A stretch of 64,000 nucleotides of DNA from Aeromicrobium sp. Leaf350 (GTDB lineage: Bacteria; Actinomycetota; Actinomycetes; Propionibacteriales; Nocardioidaceae), in assembly GCF_916858655.1 (NCBI RefSeq), contig NZ_CAKASL010000002.1:62001-126000 (forward strand), in the 5' to 3' direction. A program made the translations under genes and the position numbers. The number at the start of each line of letters is the position of its first letter. Position 1 is the first letter of the stretch. Shown here in pieces: positions 8,473-18,795 of the stretch. Below the pieces are notes generated by a model. That model was not told where the DNA came from. It did not search any database and saw nothing but the letters and a program-made list of their open reading frames with translations.

Positions 8473-9447
8473 TCAGGGCTGCGGCAGGGCCGGGGGGACG
8501 TCGGAGGGGTCCATGGGGCGCCAGGAGCGGTCGCGCCAGATGCGGCGGTTCTCGCGGAAGCCGCGCACCAGGTCGCCGACACCGCTGAGCGTGTGCTGCA
8601 CGACGACGAGCCGGAAGACCTCCTTGGCGAAGGTCAGGGCGGTGCCGAGTCCGAACCCGAGGCGGTTGAGGCGCCCGTGGAGGGCGAAGTACTTGCCGAC
8701 GTACGCGCGGTTGCGCATGACGTGGAAGCGGAAGAGCGGGCTGCCGTCGTTGAGGTGGCGCAGGCCGAGGTTGACCTGCCGCTGCTCGCGCTTGCGCTGC
8801 AGCACGTACTCGTCGACGTAGACGACGTCGGTGTGCTGGGCGGCGAGCCACGCGTAGGCGGCGTCGTCCCACGTGATGAAGAAGCGGGGGTCGGGGAGTC
8901 CGATCGTCCGCACGACGTCGGCGTGGATCAGCATGCCCTCGAAGGTGCCCGAGTTCGTGATCGCGAAGCCCTCGTCGTTGAACGTGCGCTTGACGCCGTA
9001 GGGGAGGGGCACGCCGAGGAACTCGTTGAACTTGGCCTGCCAGTAGAACGGCGAGCCGTCGAAGTCGTAGCGGCGTCCGTGGATGACCCGGAAGCGCTCC
9101 TGCCACGGGGCGAACCGGTCGAGCGCCTCGGGGAGGATCTCGACGTCGTCGTCCATCAGCCACACCCACTCGGCGCCGAGCTCGAGGGCGACCTTGGTGC
9201 CCTCGCAGAAGCCGCCGGCGCCGCCGGTGTTCGTGGCGAGTCGACGGGCGACGAGCACGCCCTCGTCGAACCACGCGGCCGCCTCGTCGAGCACGTCGGT
9301 GGTCGGCTCGTCGCTGGCGTTGTCGATCACGACGATGCGCCACGGAGGCGTCTCGAGCCGCGTCGCGCTGCGCAGCAGCTCGGACAGGAACTCCGGCCGG
9401 TTGTACGTGACGATCACGATCGCGAGGCGGGAGGTCTGCTCGGGCAC
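8473..9447 (-). CDS. GT2 family glycosyltransferase, GlfT1-like
   Basis: A 324-residue cytoplasmic or membrane-associated glycosyltransferase with a GT-A fold. It starts with IVIVTYNRPEFLSELLRS and the NDP-sugar segment VVIDNAS, then NTGGAGGFCEG, a metal-binding WLMDDDVE (DDD) and an acceptor region FFITWDDAAYAW. The GGAGGF and DDD pattern recalls the galactofuranosyltransferase GlfT1 of mycobacterial arabinogalactan synthesis, but the sugar cannot be set from sequence. GTG 9447 was chosen because TAGGGT (-10-like) lies 7 nt before it. The much longer open frame upstream is antisense to the Trk genes. Confidence 0.82.
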   Translation of the reverse strand: MPEQTSRLAIVIVTYNRPEFLSELLRSATRLETPPWRIVVIDNASDEPTTDVLDEAAAWFDEGVLVARRLATNTGGAGGFCEGTKVALELGAEWVWLMDDDVEILPEALDRFAPWQERFRVIHGRRYDFDGSPFYWQAKFNEFLGVPLPYGVKRTFNDEGFAITNSGTFEGMLIHADVVRTIGLPDPRFFITWDDAAYAWLAAQHTDVVYVDEYVLQRKREQRQVNLGLRHLNDGSPLFRFHVMRNRAYVGKYFALHGRLNRLGFGLGTALTFAKEVFRLVVVQHTLSGVGDLVRGFRENRRIWRDRSWRPMDPSDVPPALPQP

Positions 9448-9540
9448 GGTCGCCACCCTAACGACCCGGTGCCGTGGGCCCGCCCGCGGCCGCGCCGCCG
9501 AAAGCAAGCCAACGCCCCGACGCCGGTGTAGCGTCGCCTC
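9448..9540. promoter_or_regulatory. Divergent promoters for GT2 and Trk genes
   Basis: Two -10-like hexamers face outward. On -, TAGGGT (complement of 9455-9460) lies 7 nt from GTG 9447. On +, TAGCGT (9529-9534) lies 6 nt from GTG 9541. Both spacings fit leaderless transcripts; neither start has a convincing Shine-Dalgarno sequence. Confidence 0.5.
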
Positions 9541-10887
9541 GTGTCCCGCCCGGTGCTGCCTGCGGCGATCGCTCACCCGGTCCGCCTGCTGCCGTTGAGC
9601 TTCCTCGCGCTGATCCTGCTCGGGACCGGGCTCCTGCTCCTGCCGTTCGCCCGCGCCGGGGTGAACTCGCCCGACTTCATGGCGGCGTTCTTCACGTCGA
9701 CGTCCGCGGTGACCGTCACGGGCCTGGCGTCGGTCGACACCTCGAGCTACTGGTCGCCGGCGGGGCAGACGATCATCCTCGTGCTGGTCGAGATCGGCGG
9801 GCTCGGCATCGTCGCGCTCGCCACGGTGCTCGGCCTGTTCATCGGCGGCCGGCTCGGGCTGCGTACCCGCCTCGTGGCGCAGACCGACATGCACGTCGTG
9901 AGCCTCGGCGAGGTGAAGCCGCTGTTCCGCCGCGTCGCGGTCGTGATGCTGAGCTTCCAGGTCGTGATCGCGATCGTGCTGTCGATCCGCTACCGGGCGA
10001 CGTACTTCGACAGCTGGGCGACCTCGCTGTGGCACGGGGTCTTCGACGCCGTCATGGCCTTCAACAACGCAGGCTTCTCCCTGCACCCCGACAGCCTCAC
10101 GCGGTACGCCGGCGACTGGCTCATCATCGTGCCCATCTGCATCGGCGTGTTCTTCGGTGCCGTGGGCTTCCCGGTGCTGGCCGAGCTCTTCAGCGGCTGG
10201 CGCAAGCCCAGCAAGTGGACGATCCACACGCGGCTCACGGTGTGGGGCTCGATCTTCCTGCTCGTCCTCGGTGCCGTGGTGTTCCTCGCGCTCGAGTGGG
10301 GCAACGACACGACCCTCGGCGGCCTGCCGTGGGACCACAAGCTCGTCTCGGGCCTGGAGGGCGGCATCATGCCGCGATCCGGCGGCCTGAACAGCTTCGA
10401 CTGGGGCTCGGTGCGCCCCGAGACGCAGAGCTTCGCGACCGTCCTGATGTTCATCGGTGGCGGCAGCGCCAGCACGGCGGGCGGCATCAAGGTGACGACC
10501 TTCCTGCTGCTGGCCTACGTGATCCTCGCCGAGCTGCGCGGCGACCCGCAGGTCACGATCGGCGCCCGGGCCATCAGCTCGGCCGTCGTGCGCACCGCCA
10601 TCACGATCGCGCTCATCTCGGTGATGCTCGTCGGAGGCTCCACCTGGATCCTGATGCTCGTCTCGGACGTGAGCTTCGAGGACGCGTTGTTCGAGTGCAC
10701 GTCGGCGTTCGCGACGGTCGGACTGACCACGGGCCTCACCTACGACCTCAACGTTCCCTCGCAGGTGGTCATCATCGGGTTGATGTTCATCGGCCGAGTC
10801 GGCACCATTACGGCTGCCTCGGCCTTCGTCCTGCGACGTCGGGCACCGCGGTACACCGTGCCCGAGGAACAGCCGATCATCGGATAG
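9541..10887 (+). CDS. TrkH/KtrB family potassium transporter, membrane subunit
   Basis: A 448-residue potassium-translocating subunit of a Trk/Ktr system. The four pore loops are visible as TSTSAVTVTGL, FNNAGFS, PRSGGLNS and FATVGLTTGLT, each with the expected filter glycine. The length fits KtrB (about 450) better than enteric TrkH (about 480). It is followed after 13 nt by its cytoplasmic NAD-binding regulator, forming a complete K+ uptake system in one operon. Ktr systems are often sodium-dependent and important in osmotic shock; a partner Na+/H+ antiporter gene lies at 42.8 kb, though a link is only inference. Confidence 0.93.
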   Translation: MSRPVLPAAIAHPVRLLPLSFLALILLGTGLLLLPFARAGVNSPDFMAAFFTSTSAVTVTGLASVDTSSYWSPAGQTIILVLVEIGGLGIVALATVLGLFIGGRLGLRTRLVAQTDMHVVSLGEVKPLFRRVAVVMLSFQVVIAIVLSIRYRATYFDSWATSLWHGVFDAVMAFNNAGFSLHPDSLTRYAGDWLIIVPICIGVFFGAVGFPVLAELFSGWRKPSKWTIHTRLTVWGSIFLLVLGAVVFLALEWGNDTTLGGLPWDHKLVSGLEGGIMPRSGGLNSFDWGSVRPETQSFATVLMFIGGGSASTAGGIKVTTFLLLAYVILAELRGDPQVTIGARAISSAVVRTAITIALISVMLVGGSTWILMLVSDVSFEDALFECTSAFATVGLTTGLTYDLNVPSQVVIIGLMFIGRVGTITAASAFVLRRRAPRYTVPEEQPIIG

Positions 10888-10900
10888 AGAAGGAATCGCC

Positions 10901-11575
10901 ATGGCCAGGAGCAAGGACACCTCGCCGACCGCCCCGGTCATCGTGCTGGGACTCGGTCGGTTCGGTCTTGCCGTCGCGCGCTCGCTCGTCCAGCTCGGGC
11001 ACGACGTCCTGGCCGTCGACGAGCGCGCCGAGATCGTGCAGAAGTATGCCAGCGACTTCACGCACGTCGTCGCCGCCGACACGACCGACACCGAGGCGCT
11101 GCGCCAGATCGGCGCGGAGCAGTTCGAGATCGCGGTCGTCGGCATCGGCACCGACATCGAGGCCAGCGTGCTCACGGTGCTGGGCCTGCTCGACCTCGGC
11201 GTCAACGAGGTCTGGGCCAAGGCGATCAGCGGCAAGCACGCGGCGATCCTGGAGCGCGTCGGCGCGACCCACGTGATCCGGCCGGAGTCCCAGATGGGCA
11301 AGCGCGTGGCCCACCTCGTGACCGGCACCATGACCGACTTCATCGAGTTCGACGACGGCTTCGCGATCGCCCGCACCCGCGCTCCGGAGTGCTCCGAGCG
11401 CAAGACCCTCACGGAGGCGAACCTGCGTCAGCGGTACGGCGTCACCATCGTGGGCGTGAAGACGCGCGGCGAGGACTTCACCTACGCGCGCCCGGAGACC
11501 TACGTGACCCCGGGCGACGAGCTGATCGTCTCCGGGCAGACACCGAAGGTCGAGGCGTTCTGCGCGCTGACCTGA
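10901..11575 (+). CDS. TrkA/KtrA family potassium channel regulator
   Basis: A 224-residue cytoplasmic RCK protein that gates the membrane subunit encoded just upstream. The N-terminal Rossmann domain has the nucleotide motif VLGLGRFGLAVA (residues 11-22) and the acidic end of beta-2 (DERAE). The C-terminal RCK_C domain covers about residues 140-224 and ends with DELIVSG. AAGGA upstream of ATG 10901 is a good ribosome binding site. A single RCK_N plus RCK_C unit is the KtrA architecture, whereas E. coli TrkA has two tandem units. Confidence 0.93.
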   Translation: MARSKDTSPTAPVIVLGLGRFGLAVARSLVQLGHDVLAVDERAEIVQKYASDFTHVVAADTTDTEALRQIGAEQFEIAVVGIGTDIEASVLTVLGLLDLGVNEVWAKAISGKHAAILERVGATHVIRPESQMGKRVAHLVTGTMTDFIEFDDGFAIARTRAPECSERKTLTEANLRQRYGVTIVGVKTRGEDFTYARPETYVTPGDELIVSGQTPKVEAFCALT

Positions 11576-11579
11576 GCGC

Positions 11580-11591
11580 TAGGCTGGACCC
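11580..11591 (+). promoter_or_regulatory. -10 element TAGGCT, leaderless-type
   Basis: TAGGCT at 11580-11585 is followed by exactly 6 nt and ATG 11592. No Shine-Dalgarno sequence is present, so a leaderless mRNA for the Trm112-like gene is likely. Confidence 0.55.
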
Positions 11592-11759
11592 ATGTTCCTC
11601 GACCCGGGCCTGCTCGAGATCCTCGTCTGCCCCCAGTGCCGGGACCGTCTCTTCGTCGACGAGGAGGCCTCCGAGCTCGTGTGCCAGGCGTGCCAGCTCG
11701 CCTATCCGGTCGCCGACGGGATCCCCACGATGCTGGTGCACGAGGCGCGCTCGATCTGA
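11592..11759 (+). CDS. Trm112-like zinc-ribbon mini-protein
   Basis: A 55-residue protein of the Trm112 (YcaR-like) family, with the core LLEILVCPQCRDRL and C-x2-C ... C-x2-C (VCPQC, VCQAC) ligands for one zinc, then the family's YPVADGIPTML end. Archaeal and eukaryotic Trm112 activate methyltransferases; the role of bacterial members is not settled. The gene is easily missed because of its size. It sits between the potassium regulator and ahcY; the adjacency to SAM metabolism is suggestive only. Confidence 0.88.
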   Translation: MFLDPGLLEILVCPQCRDRLFVDEEASELVCQACQLAYPVADGIPTMLVHEARSI

Positions 11760-11794
11760 GCGGCCCAGATCACCCCGCCGATCGTGCGGAGCCC

Positions 11795-11831
11795 CTGACG
11801 CGACCGTGTCTCTCACGGTTACGATGGGCGC
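11795..11831 (+). promoter_or_regulatory. ahcY promoter, leaderless-type
   Basis: TACGAT (11820-11825) is followed by 6 nt and ATG 11832. A possible -35, CTGACG (11795-11800), lies 19 bp upstream of it. With only 72 bp between genes I see no room for, and no motif of, an SAH riboswitch. Confidence 0.5.
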
Positions 11832-13259
<1,428 letters not shown>

Positions 13260-13276
13260 GCCGGAAGTCCTGACGC

Positions 13277-13291
13277 ACCGCCGTCGGCGGT
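13277..13291 (+). terminator. Short hairpin between ahcY and mtrA
   Basis: A 6-bp GC stem (ACCGCC/GGCGGT) with a 3-nt loop and no T-tract lies in the 42-bp gap. It may weaken rather than stop transcription into mtrA. Confidence 0.3.
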
Positions 13292-13301
13292 CCCACCCCG
13301 C

Positions 13302-13997
13302 ATGAGCCATCGCCGCACCCATCACGACCGCGTCCTCATCGTCGATGACGACGCCTCGCTGGCCGAGATGCTGTCGATCGTGCTCGAGGGGGAGGGGCTG
13401 ACGACGGCGGTGTGTCGTTCGGGCGACAAGGTGCCCGCGGCGATGGGCTCCTTCCGCCCGGACGTCGTGCTGCTGGACCTCATGCTGCCGGGCGTCGACG
13501 GCATGGAGGTGTGCCGCCGCATCCGGGAGTCGTCCAACGTCCCGATCGTGATGCTCACGGCCCGCACCGACACCGACGACGTCGTGGCCGGTCTGGCTGC
13601 CGGCGCCGACGACTACATCGTCAAGCCGTTCAAGAACTCCGAGCTCGTCGCCCGCATCCGGGCTCGCCTGCGGCGCACCGACCAGATCCTCGAGACGCTG
13701 GAGTTCGGCGACATCGTGCTCGATCCCGCCGGTCACACGGTCCACCGTGGCGGGCAGCCGCTCGAGCTCACGCCGCTCGAGTTCGACCTGCTCGCCTGCC
13801 TGCTCGGCACGCCGGAGCAGGTCTTCACACGTGAGGTCCTGCTGCAGAAGGTGTGGGGCTACCACCACCCGGGCGACACCAAGCTCGTCAACGTCCACAT
13901 GACCCGGCTGCGCTCCAAGATCGAGGACGACGCCGAGAACCCCACGATCATCCGTACCGTGCGCGGCGTGGGCTACCAGGCCATCGCCCCTTCATGA
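13302..13997 (+). CDS. mtrA: Response regulator MtrA (OmpR family)
   Basis: A 231-residue DNA-binding response regulator of the MtrAB system, which in actinobacteria controls cell-wall, division and osmotic genes. The receiver domain has the acidic pocket VDDDA, the phospho-acceptor Asp in DVVLLDLMLPGVDG, Thr in MLTART and Lys in DYIVKPF. The winged-helix domain runs from about residue 130 (LEFGDIVLDP) to the end, with the recognition segment NVHMTRLRSKIE. It is followed by mtrB with a 4-bp ATGA overlap. The order ahcY-mtrA-mtrB-lpqB supports MtrA over other OmpR regulators. Confidence 0.95.
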   Translation: MSHRRTHHDRVLIVDDDASLAEMLSIVLEGEGLTTAVCRSGDKVPAAMGSFRPDVVLLDLMLPGVDGMEVCRRIRESSNVPIVMLTARTDTDDVVAGLAAGADDYIVKPFKNSELVARIRARLRRTDQILETLEFGDIVLDPAGHTVHRGGQPLELTPLEFDLLACLLGTPEQVFTREVLLQKVWGYHHPGDTKLVNVHMTRLRSKIEDDAENPTIIRTVRGVGYQAIAPS

Positions 13998-15577
13998 GTG
14001 AGCCCCGGGAGGGGTTGTGGGGTGGCGTCCGTCGGGGCGCCTCCTCGGTGGCCGGCTTCTGGCGTCGGTCGCTGCGCCTCCGGGTCGTCGGCAGCACCGT
14101 CGCGCTCACGAGCCTCGCGATCGGGCTCACCGGCTGGGCCCTGCTCGCGCAGGTGGCCGACGGCCTGGGCGAGGCGCGCAGCACGAGTGCGGTGGCCGAG
14201 GCCCGGGCCGGCTTCGACCGGGTCCGCGCCCAGCTCGAGACCACCGCGGTCGCCGACGCAGCGGCGGCCAGCGAGGCCGTGTCGCAGATCGTCGACTCGC
14301 TGACGCAGAGCGGCCAGGGGGAGGGGCGCTACGACGTCGTCGTGGCCGGCCCGCTGGGCGAGCCGGGCGAGCCGGCCCCCGTGCGCTCGAGCGGGAACGT
14401 CTCCGCCTCCGCGATCCCCGACGACCTGGTCGAGACGGTCGCCGACTCCGACGGGGTCTACTGGCGCTTCGCGGAGGTGCCGGTCGCCGAGGGCGAGACC
14501 CGTCCGGTGGTCGTGGTCGGCAGCAGGCTCGACGTGCCGTCGACGGGCGACGACTACGGGATCTACTACGTCTTCAGCACGGCCGACCAGCAGGAGACCC
14601 TGAACCTGGTGCGCAACGCGCTCGCGCTGGCGGGTGTGGCCATGATCGTGATGGTCGCGGCCGTCGCGCTCGTGATGTCGAGGCAGGTCCTCGAGCCGGT
14701 GCGGCTCGCCCGCCGCACGGCCGAGCGGTTCGCCGCAGGGCACCTCGAGCAGCGCATGCACGTGCGCGGCGAGGACGACCTGGCCCGCCTGTCGGAGTCG
14801 TTCAACCAGATGGCGGCGAGCCTGCAGAGCCAGATCGCCCGGCTCGAGAACCTCTCGAAGCTCCAGCAGCGGTTCGTGTCCGACGTCTCGCACGAGCTGC
14901 GCACCCCCTTGACCACGATCAAGATGGCCGGCGACGTCCTGCACGAGGCGCGGTCGGGCTGGGACCCCTCGACCGCGCGCGCGGCCGAGCTCCTGCACCG
15001 CGAGCTGCAGCGCTTCGAGGAGCTGCTGGCCGACCTCATGGACCTGTCGCGGTTCGACGCGGGGGCGGCCCAGCTCGAGCTCGAGTCGGTCGACCTGGCC
15101 GAGGTGGCCCGCCGCATCGTGGGCGACCCGGTGCTGACCCGCAAGCACATCGACGTGCGTCTGGTCGGCGCCGACGAACCCGTCGTGACCGAGGCCGACC
15201 TGCGCCGCGTCGACCGTGTCGTGCGCAACCTCGTCGCCAACGCCGCGGCGTACAGCCGCTCCGAGGACGTCGTCGTGACGGTCGGCGAGAACGCCGGGTC
15301 CGTCTCGCTCTCGGTGCGCGACCACGGCGTCGGACTGACGTCGGAGGAGTCGCTGCGCGTCTTCGACCGCTTCTGGCGGGCCGACCCGGCGCGCGCGGCC
15401 GGCGGCACGGGGCTGGGGCTGTCGATCGCCCGCGGTGACGCGCGCCTGCACGGCGGTGACCTGCGGGTCGGCAGCATCGCCGGGCGAGGCACCGACTTCG
15501 TCCTGACGCTGCCGAAGCCCGGGGGCGACGTGAAGCGACCGGCGCTCGAGCCCATGCGAGAGGCGGGCGACGCATGA
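13994..15577 (+). CDS. mtrB: Sensor histidine kinase MtrB
   Basis: A 527-residue membrane kinase that phosphorylates MtrA. The ATG at 13994 overlaps the mtrA stop; the frame is open further upstream, but that part is an mtrA shadow. Two helices flank an extracellular sensor domain of about 175 residues (STVALTSLAIGLTGWALL near 30-47 and ALAGVAMIVMVAAVALVMS near 215). HAMP follows, then the H-box FVSDVSHELRTPLTT, N-box NLVANAAAY, G1 DHGVGLT and G2 GGTGLGLSIA. The extracellular domain is probably the site of control by LpqB, encoded next with an ATGA overlap. Confidence 0.95.
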   Translation: MSEPREGLWGGVRRGASSVAGFWRRSLRLRVVGSTVALTSLAIGLTGWALLAQVADGLGEARSTSAVAEARAGFDRVRAQLETTAVADAAAASEAVSQIVDSLTQSGQGEGRYDVVVAGPLGEPGEPAPVRSSGNVSASAIPDDLVETVADSDGVYWRFAEVPVAEGETRPVVVVGSRLDVPSTGDDYGIYYVFSTADQQETLNLVRNALALAGVAMIVMVAAVALVMSRQVLEPVRLARRTAERFAAGHLEQRMHVRGEDDLARLSESFNQMAASLQSQIARLENLSKLQQRFVSDVSHELRTPLTTIKMAGDVLHEARSGWDPSTARAAELLHRELQRFEELLADLMDLSRFDAGAAQLELESVDLAEVARRIVGDPVLTRKHIDVRLVGADEPVVTEADLRRVDRVVRNLVANAAAYSRSEDVVVTVGENAGSVSLSVRDHGVGLTSEESLRVFDRFWRADPARAAGGTGLGLSIARGDARLHGGDLRVGSIAGRGTDFVLTLPKPGGDVKRPALEPMREAGDA

Positions 15578-17241
15578 GGCGGCGGATCACCGTGATCGCG
15601 ATGGCCGTGGCCCTGCTCTCGGGGTGCGCCGGGCTGCCGACCGAGACCGAGGTGCAGCGCGCCAGCGAGGCGGCCGACGACGGCGACCTGATCACCTATC
15701 AGCCGGCACCGCCCGCGCCGGGCGCGGAACCGCTGGAGATCGCCGCCGGCTACCTCGACGCGATGCTCGCCTACCCGGTCTCCAGCGCGACGGCCAGCGC
15801 CTATCTCTCCCGGGAGGCCGCCGACGGGTGGGCCGCGGGCGACGGCGTGCGCATCTACCGCGCCCCCACGATGCGGGTGCGCGAGGTCGACGAGGACCTC
15901 ACGCTGATCGACCTCACGGTCCAGCAGACCGGCACGCTCGACCGCACGGGCCACTTCCAGCAGGCCGCGGGGGAGGTCACGACGACGCTCGAGCTCGTGC
16001 GCGACGAGGGGGAGTGGCGCATCGACAACCCGCCGCCGGGCCTCGCGATCTCCCGCGGGTACTTCGAGACGTACTACCAGTCCTTCGACGTGCAGCAGTT
16101 CGACGTCGGTGGCGAGGAGCTCGTGGCCGACCCGGTGCACCTGCAGGTCGGCGAGCGCCTGGCGACGTCGCTGATGGCGGCCCTCGTGACGGGAGGGCCG
16201 CCCCGCGTGGCCGGCGAGACCCGGACCTACGTTCCCGGACCGGACGTGTGGAACCCCGCGGTCACGGTGTCCGGGGGCCGGGCCACCGTGCAGTTCGACG
16301 TGTCGCTGACGACGCTCGACGTCGAGGTCCGCCGTCGGTTGTCGGCCCAGGTCGTCCGCACGCTCGGTCAGGTGCCGGACGTCGAGGTGGTGCGCATCGT
16401 GGGCAGCGACGGTCCTCTCGTCGCGGGGGGCACGGCCGACCAGCCGGTCACGGCGTGGGCGCGGTTCGACGCCGCGCCGGCCGTCGGCCAGGTCTCCGCG
16501 GTCACCGAGAACGGTGTCGTGACCCTCACGAGCGGGACGCCCTCGCAGGTCCCCGACCTGCCGGAGGAGCTGGCGTCGACCGCCCAGCTCGTCGCGACGC
16601 GCCCGGGCGCGGTGGCGGTGCTGGGCGCCGACGGCGTCGTGAGGGTGGTGGGCGAGCCCCTCGAGCAGGTCCAGGTCTCCGACCAGGTCGTCGGGCTGGC
16701 GTGGGACACCCTCGACCGGCTCTGGGTGTCCGATCGTCCCGGCGGACTCCTGCGGGTGCGTCTCGTGTCCGAGGCGGGCACCGTGCAGGTGCCGGTGACC
16801 GGTGGGCTCGCCGGTGTCACGTCCTTCTCGCTGGACCCGAGCGGCACGCGGTACGCCGTGACCCGCGAGGCCGGCGACGTGCTCGCCGGGGTCGTGGTCG
16901 ACGGCGACGCGCCCGCGCTCCAGGCTGCGACGCCGATCGCACCCGACGTCGTCTCCCCGGCCGGGGTCGTCTGGCTCGGTGTCTCCAGGATCGCCGTGGT
17001 CGGCGACGGCGAGACCGGGCGGCAGGTCTACCGCGCCTCGATCGACGGCTCGCCGTCGGACGCCTCGGCCGGCACGGCGCCTCGACTGCCCAACGTCGCG
17101 ATCACGGCGGTCGCGGCGGGATCGGGAGACGTCCCCGACCTGTACGTGACCGATGACCGCAGCCGCCTGTGGTACCTCCCGTCCGGCGGTTCGTGGCGGC
17201 TGCTCGGCGTCGCGGCTCGGGGGCTGACCGGCGGTCGCTGA
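15574..17241 (+). CDS. lpqB: Lipoprotein LpqB, MtrAB accessory protein
   Basis: A 555-residue lipoprotein that in mycobacteria binds the extracellular part of MtrB and tunes MtrA activity. The signal sequence ends in the lipobox LSGC with the lipidated Cys18. A GerMN-type domain lies near residues 190-290 (VQFDVSLTTLDVEVRRRL), and the C-terminal half is beta-propeller-like (LWVSDRPGGLLRVRL, SLDPSGTRYAV). It completes a tightly coupled mtrAB-lpqB operon. Confidence 0.93.
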   Translation: MRRRITVIAMAVALLSGCAGLPTETEVQRASEAADDGDLITYQPAPPAPGAEPLEIAAGYLDAMLAYPVSSATASAYLSREAADGWAAGDGVRIYRAPTMRVREVDEDLTLIDLTVQQTGTLDRTGHFQQAAGEVTTTLELVRDEGEWRIDNPPPGLAISRGYFETYYQSFDVQQFDVGGEELVADPVHLQVGERLATSLMAALVTGGPPRVAGETRTYVPGPDVWNPAVTVSGGRATVQFDVSLTTLDVEVRRRLSAQVVRTLGQVPDVEVVRIVGSDGPLVAGGTADQPVTAWARFDAAPAVGQVSAVTENGVVTLTSGTPSQVPDLPEELASTAQLVATRPGAVAVLGADGVVRVVGEPLEQVQVSDQVVGLAWDTLDRLWVSDRPGGLLRVRLVSEAGTVQVPVTGGLAGVTSFSLDPSGTRYAVTREAGDVLAGVVVDGDAPALQAATPIAPDVVSPAGVVWLGVSRIAVVGDGETGRQVYRASIDGSPSDASAGTAPRLPNVAITAVAAGSGDVPDLYVTDDRSRLWYLPSGGSWRLLGVAARGLTGGR

Positions 17242-17277
17242 GTCCACAGGGCACGGTCGTCCACCAGCGACCCGGCG

Positions 17278-18015
17278 GTGGTCGTGCTCGCGGTCCGGAC
17301 CCGAGACCCTCACGGAGTGGGTTCCTCGCAGCGGTGGTGGTCGGCGGCGGCCGACCTGGCGGTCGGGGCCGACTGCGCGGGGTGCGGTGCCCCCGGGCTC
17401 GACTGGTGCCCGGCCTGCGCGTCTGCCTGCCGCCCGCGGCCGCGCCTCGTGCCGAGCGACCTCGGAGCTCCCACGGTGGCCCTGCTCGACAACGCGGGCT
17501 CCACCGCGCGCATCGTCGTCGCCTGGAAGGACCGCGGACGGCAGCGACTGACCGCACCACTGGGCGACCTCCTCGCCGTGGGGTGTGCGCTGCTGCCGAC
17601 CGACGGCGGCCTCGGACTGGTGCCGGTGCCGACGGCGGCGGCCCAGGTGCGCCGCCGTGGCGGCGACCCGGTGCTGATGCTCGCGGCCCGTGCGGCTCAG
17701 AGCCTGCGTGCGGTCGGGGTCGACGCCGTCGCGCACCCCGCGCTGCGCCGGGTCCGACGCACGCGCGACCAGGTGGGACTGGCCGTCGCCGAGCGCCACG
17801 GCAACGTCGCCGGCGCGTTCGCTGCAGCGCCCGACGCGCTCGCCGCCTGCGTGCGGGCCGGGGTGCGCGAGGTCGTGGTCGTCGACGACGTGCTGACCAC
17901 CGGAGCCTCGGTCCGCGAGGCCGTGCGGGCGCTCCGCGCGGCCGGTGTACGACCTGCGGGGGTCGTGGTGGTGGCGCACACCCCGTCGCCCCGGGCGCGC
18001 CCGACTGAGAAGTGA
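17278..18015 (+). CDS. ComF-family phosphoribosyltransferase-like protein
   Basis: A 245-residue ComF/GntX-type protein. The N-terminus holds a zinc-finger pattern CAGCGAPGLDWCPAC and the C-terminal half a type I phosphoribosyltransferase fold with the PRPP motif VVVVDDVLTTGAS. In naturally competent bacteria ComF is needed for DNA uptake, but its enzyme activity is unknown and this ComF-like gene is conserved after lpqB even in non-competent actinobacteria. The start is uncertain: GTG 17278 gives 245 residues, GTG 17317 gives 232 and begins closer to the usual N-terminus. Confidence 0.85.
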   Translation: MVVLAVRTRDPHGVGSSQRWWSAAADLAVGADCAGCGAPGLDWCPACASACRPRPRLVPSDLGAPTVALLDNAGSTARIVVAWKDRGRQRLTAPLGDLLAVGCALLPTDGGLGLVPVPTAAAQVRRRGGDPVLMLAARAAQSLRAVGVDAVAHPALRRVRRTRDQVGLAVAERHGNVAGAFAAAPDALAACVRAGVREVVVVDDVLTTGASVREAVRALRAAGVRPAGVVVVAHTPSPRARPTEK

Positions 18016-18110
18016 CAGAACTTCACACAGGGGCCTTCCCTTCGTCGCTCCGACCCGACTACGGTCATGAACATGGCATGAACGCTCATCCACAACGCGG
18101 GAGGTCACTC

Positions 18111-18731
18111 ATGGAAATCGTCGTCACGGGCCGCAACAGCGAGATCTCGGAGAGATTCCGTGAGCGGGTTCATGAGAAGCTCCAGCGGATCGACAAGTTC
18201 GACAGCCGCCAGCGGATCAGCCGGGTCGACGTCGAGGTGACGCACGAGAAGAACCCCCGCCAGCACGATCGCGGCGCGCGCGTGGAGCTCACGGTCCGCT
18301 CGCGCGGACCCGTCGTGCGGGCCGAGGCCTGCTCGACCGACCAGGCGTCGGCGCTCGACGCGGCCGTCGACAAGCTGCACTCGCAGCTGCGCCGCGCGGC
18401 CGACCGGCAGCGCATCCACCACGGGCAGCACACCCCCGTCTCGCTCGCGGAGGCCACCTCCGACGTCCCGGACGGCCTGCTGACCGAGGTCGACGACGCT
18501 GCGCCCGAGAGTCCCTCGCCGGTGCAGATCGAGGGTGACGGGCCGATGGTCGTCCGCGAGAAGACCCACCGGGCACCCGCCATCACGCTCGACCAGGCGC
18601 TCTACGAGATGGAGCTGGTCGGTCACGACTTCTACCTGTTCGTCGAGAAGGACTCGATGCAGCCGAGCGTCGTGTACCGGCGGCGAGGCTATGACTACGG
18701 CGTGATCCACCTCGATCCGACCACGGAGTGA
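18111..18731 (+). CDS. hpf: Ribosome hibernation promoting factor, long form
   Basis: A 206-residue protein that binds the 30S subunit in stationary phase or stress and drives formation of inactive 100S ribosome dimers. It has the N-terminal S30AE domain (MEIVVTGRNSEISERFRE...L.KI.KFD) and the C-terminal dimerisation domain (DFYLFVEKDSMQPSVVYRRRGYDYGVIHL), so it is the long form. ATG 18111 was chosen because GGGAGG lies just upstream; the longer frame from 18012 covers what looks like the promoter, including TACGGT near 18060. Hpf before secA is the conserved actinobacterial order. Confidence 0.95.
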   Translation: MEIVVTGRNSEISERFRERVHEKLQRIDKFDSRQRISRVDVEVTHEKNPRQHDRGARVELTVRSRGPVVRAEACSTDQASALDAAVDKLHSQLRRAADRQRIHHGQHTPVSLAEATSDVPDGLLTEVDDAAPESPSPVQIEGDGPMVVREKTHRAPAITLDQALYEMELVGHDFYLFVEKDSMQPSVVYRRRGYDYGVIHLDPTTE

Positions 18732-18795
18732 AACGGTTTCGTCTCAATTGCCGTCCTCGCGTGCAATCCCCGGCCTGCGTGGCATAGTTCAGACC

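Noticed and set aside
8473..11412. A 979-codon minus-strand frame covering glycosyltransferase and Trk genes
   Set aside because: Only its last 324 codons form a recognisable GT2 protein with a -10 element 7 nt before GTG 9447. The rest is antisense to well-supported potassium-uptake genes.
11760..11831. SAH riboswitch upstream of ahcY
   Set aside because: Only 72 bp are available, a leaderless promoter fits, and no SAH riboswitch motif is seen.
13501..15451. Large antisense frames over mtrB and lpqB
   Set aside because: They lack domains and follow the mirrored codon periodicity of the true genes.
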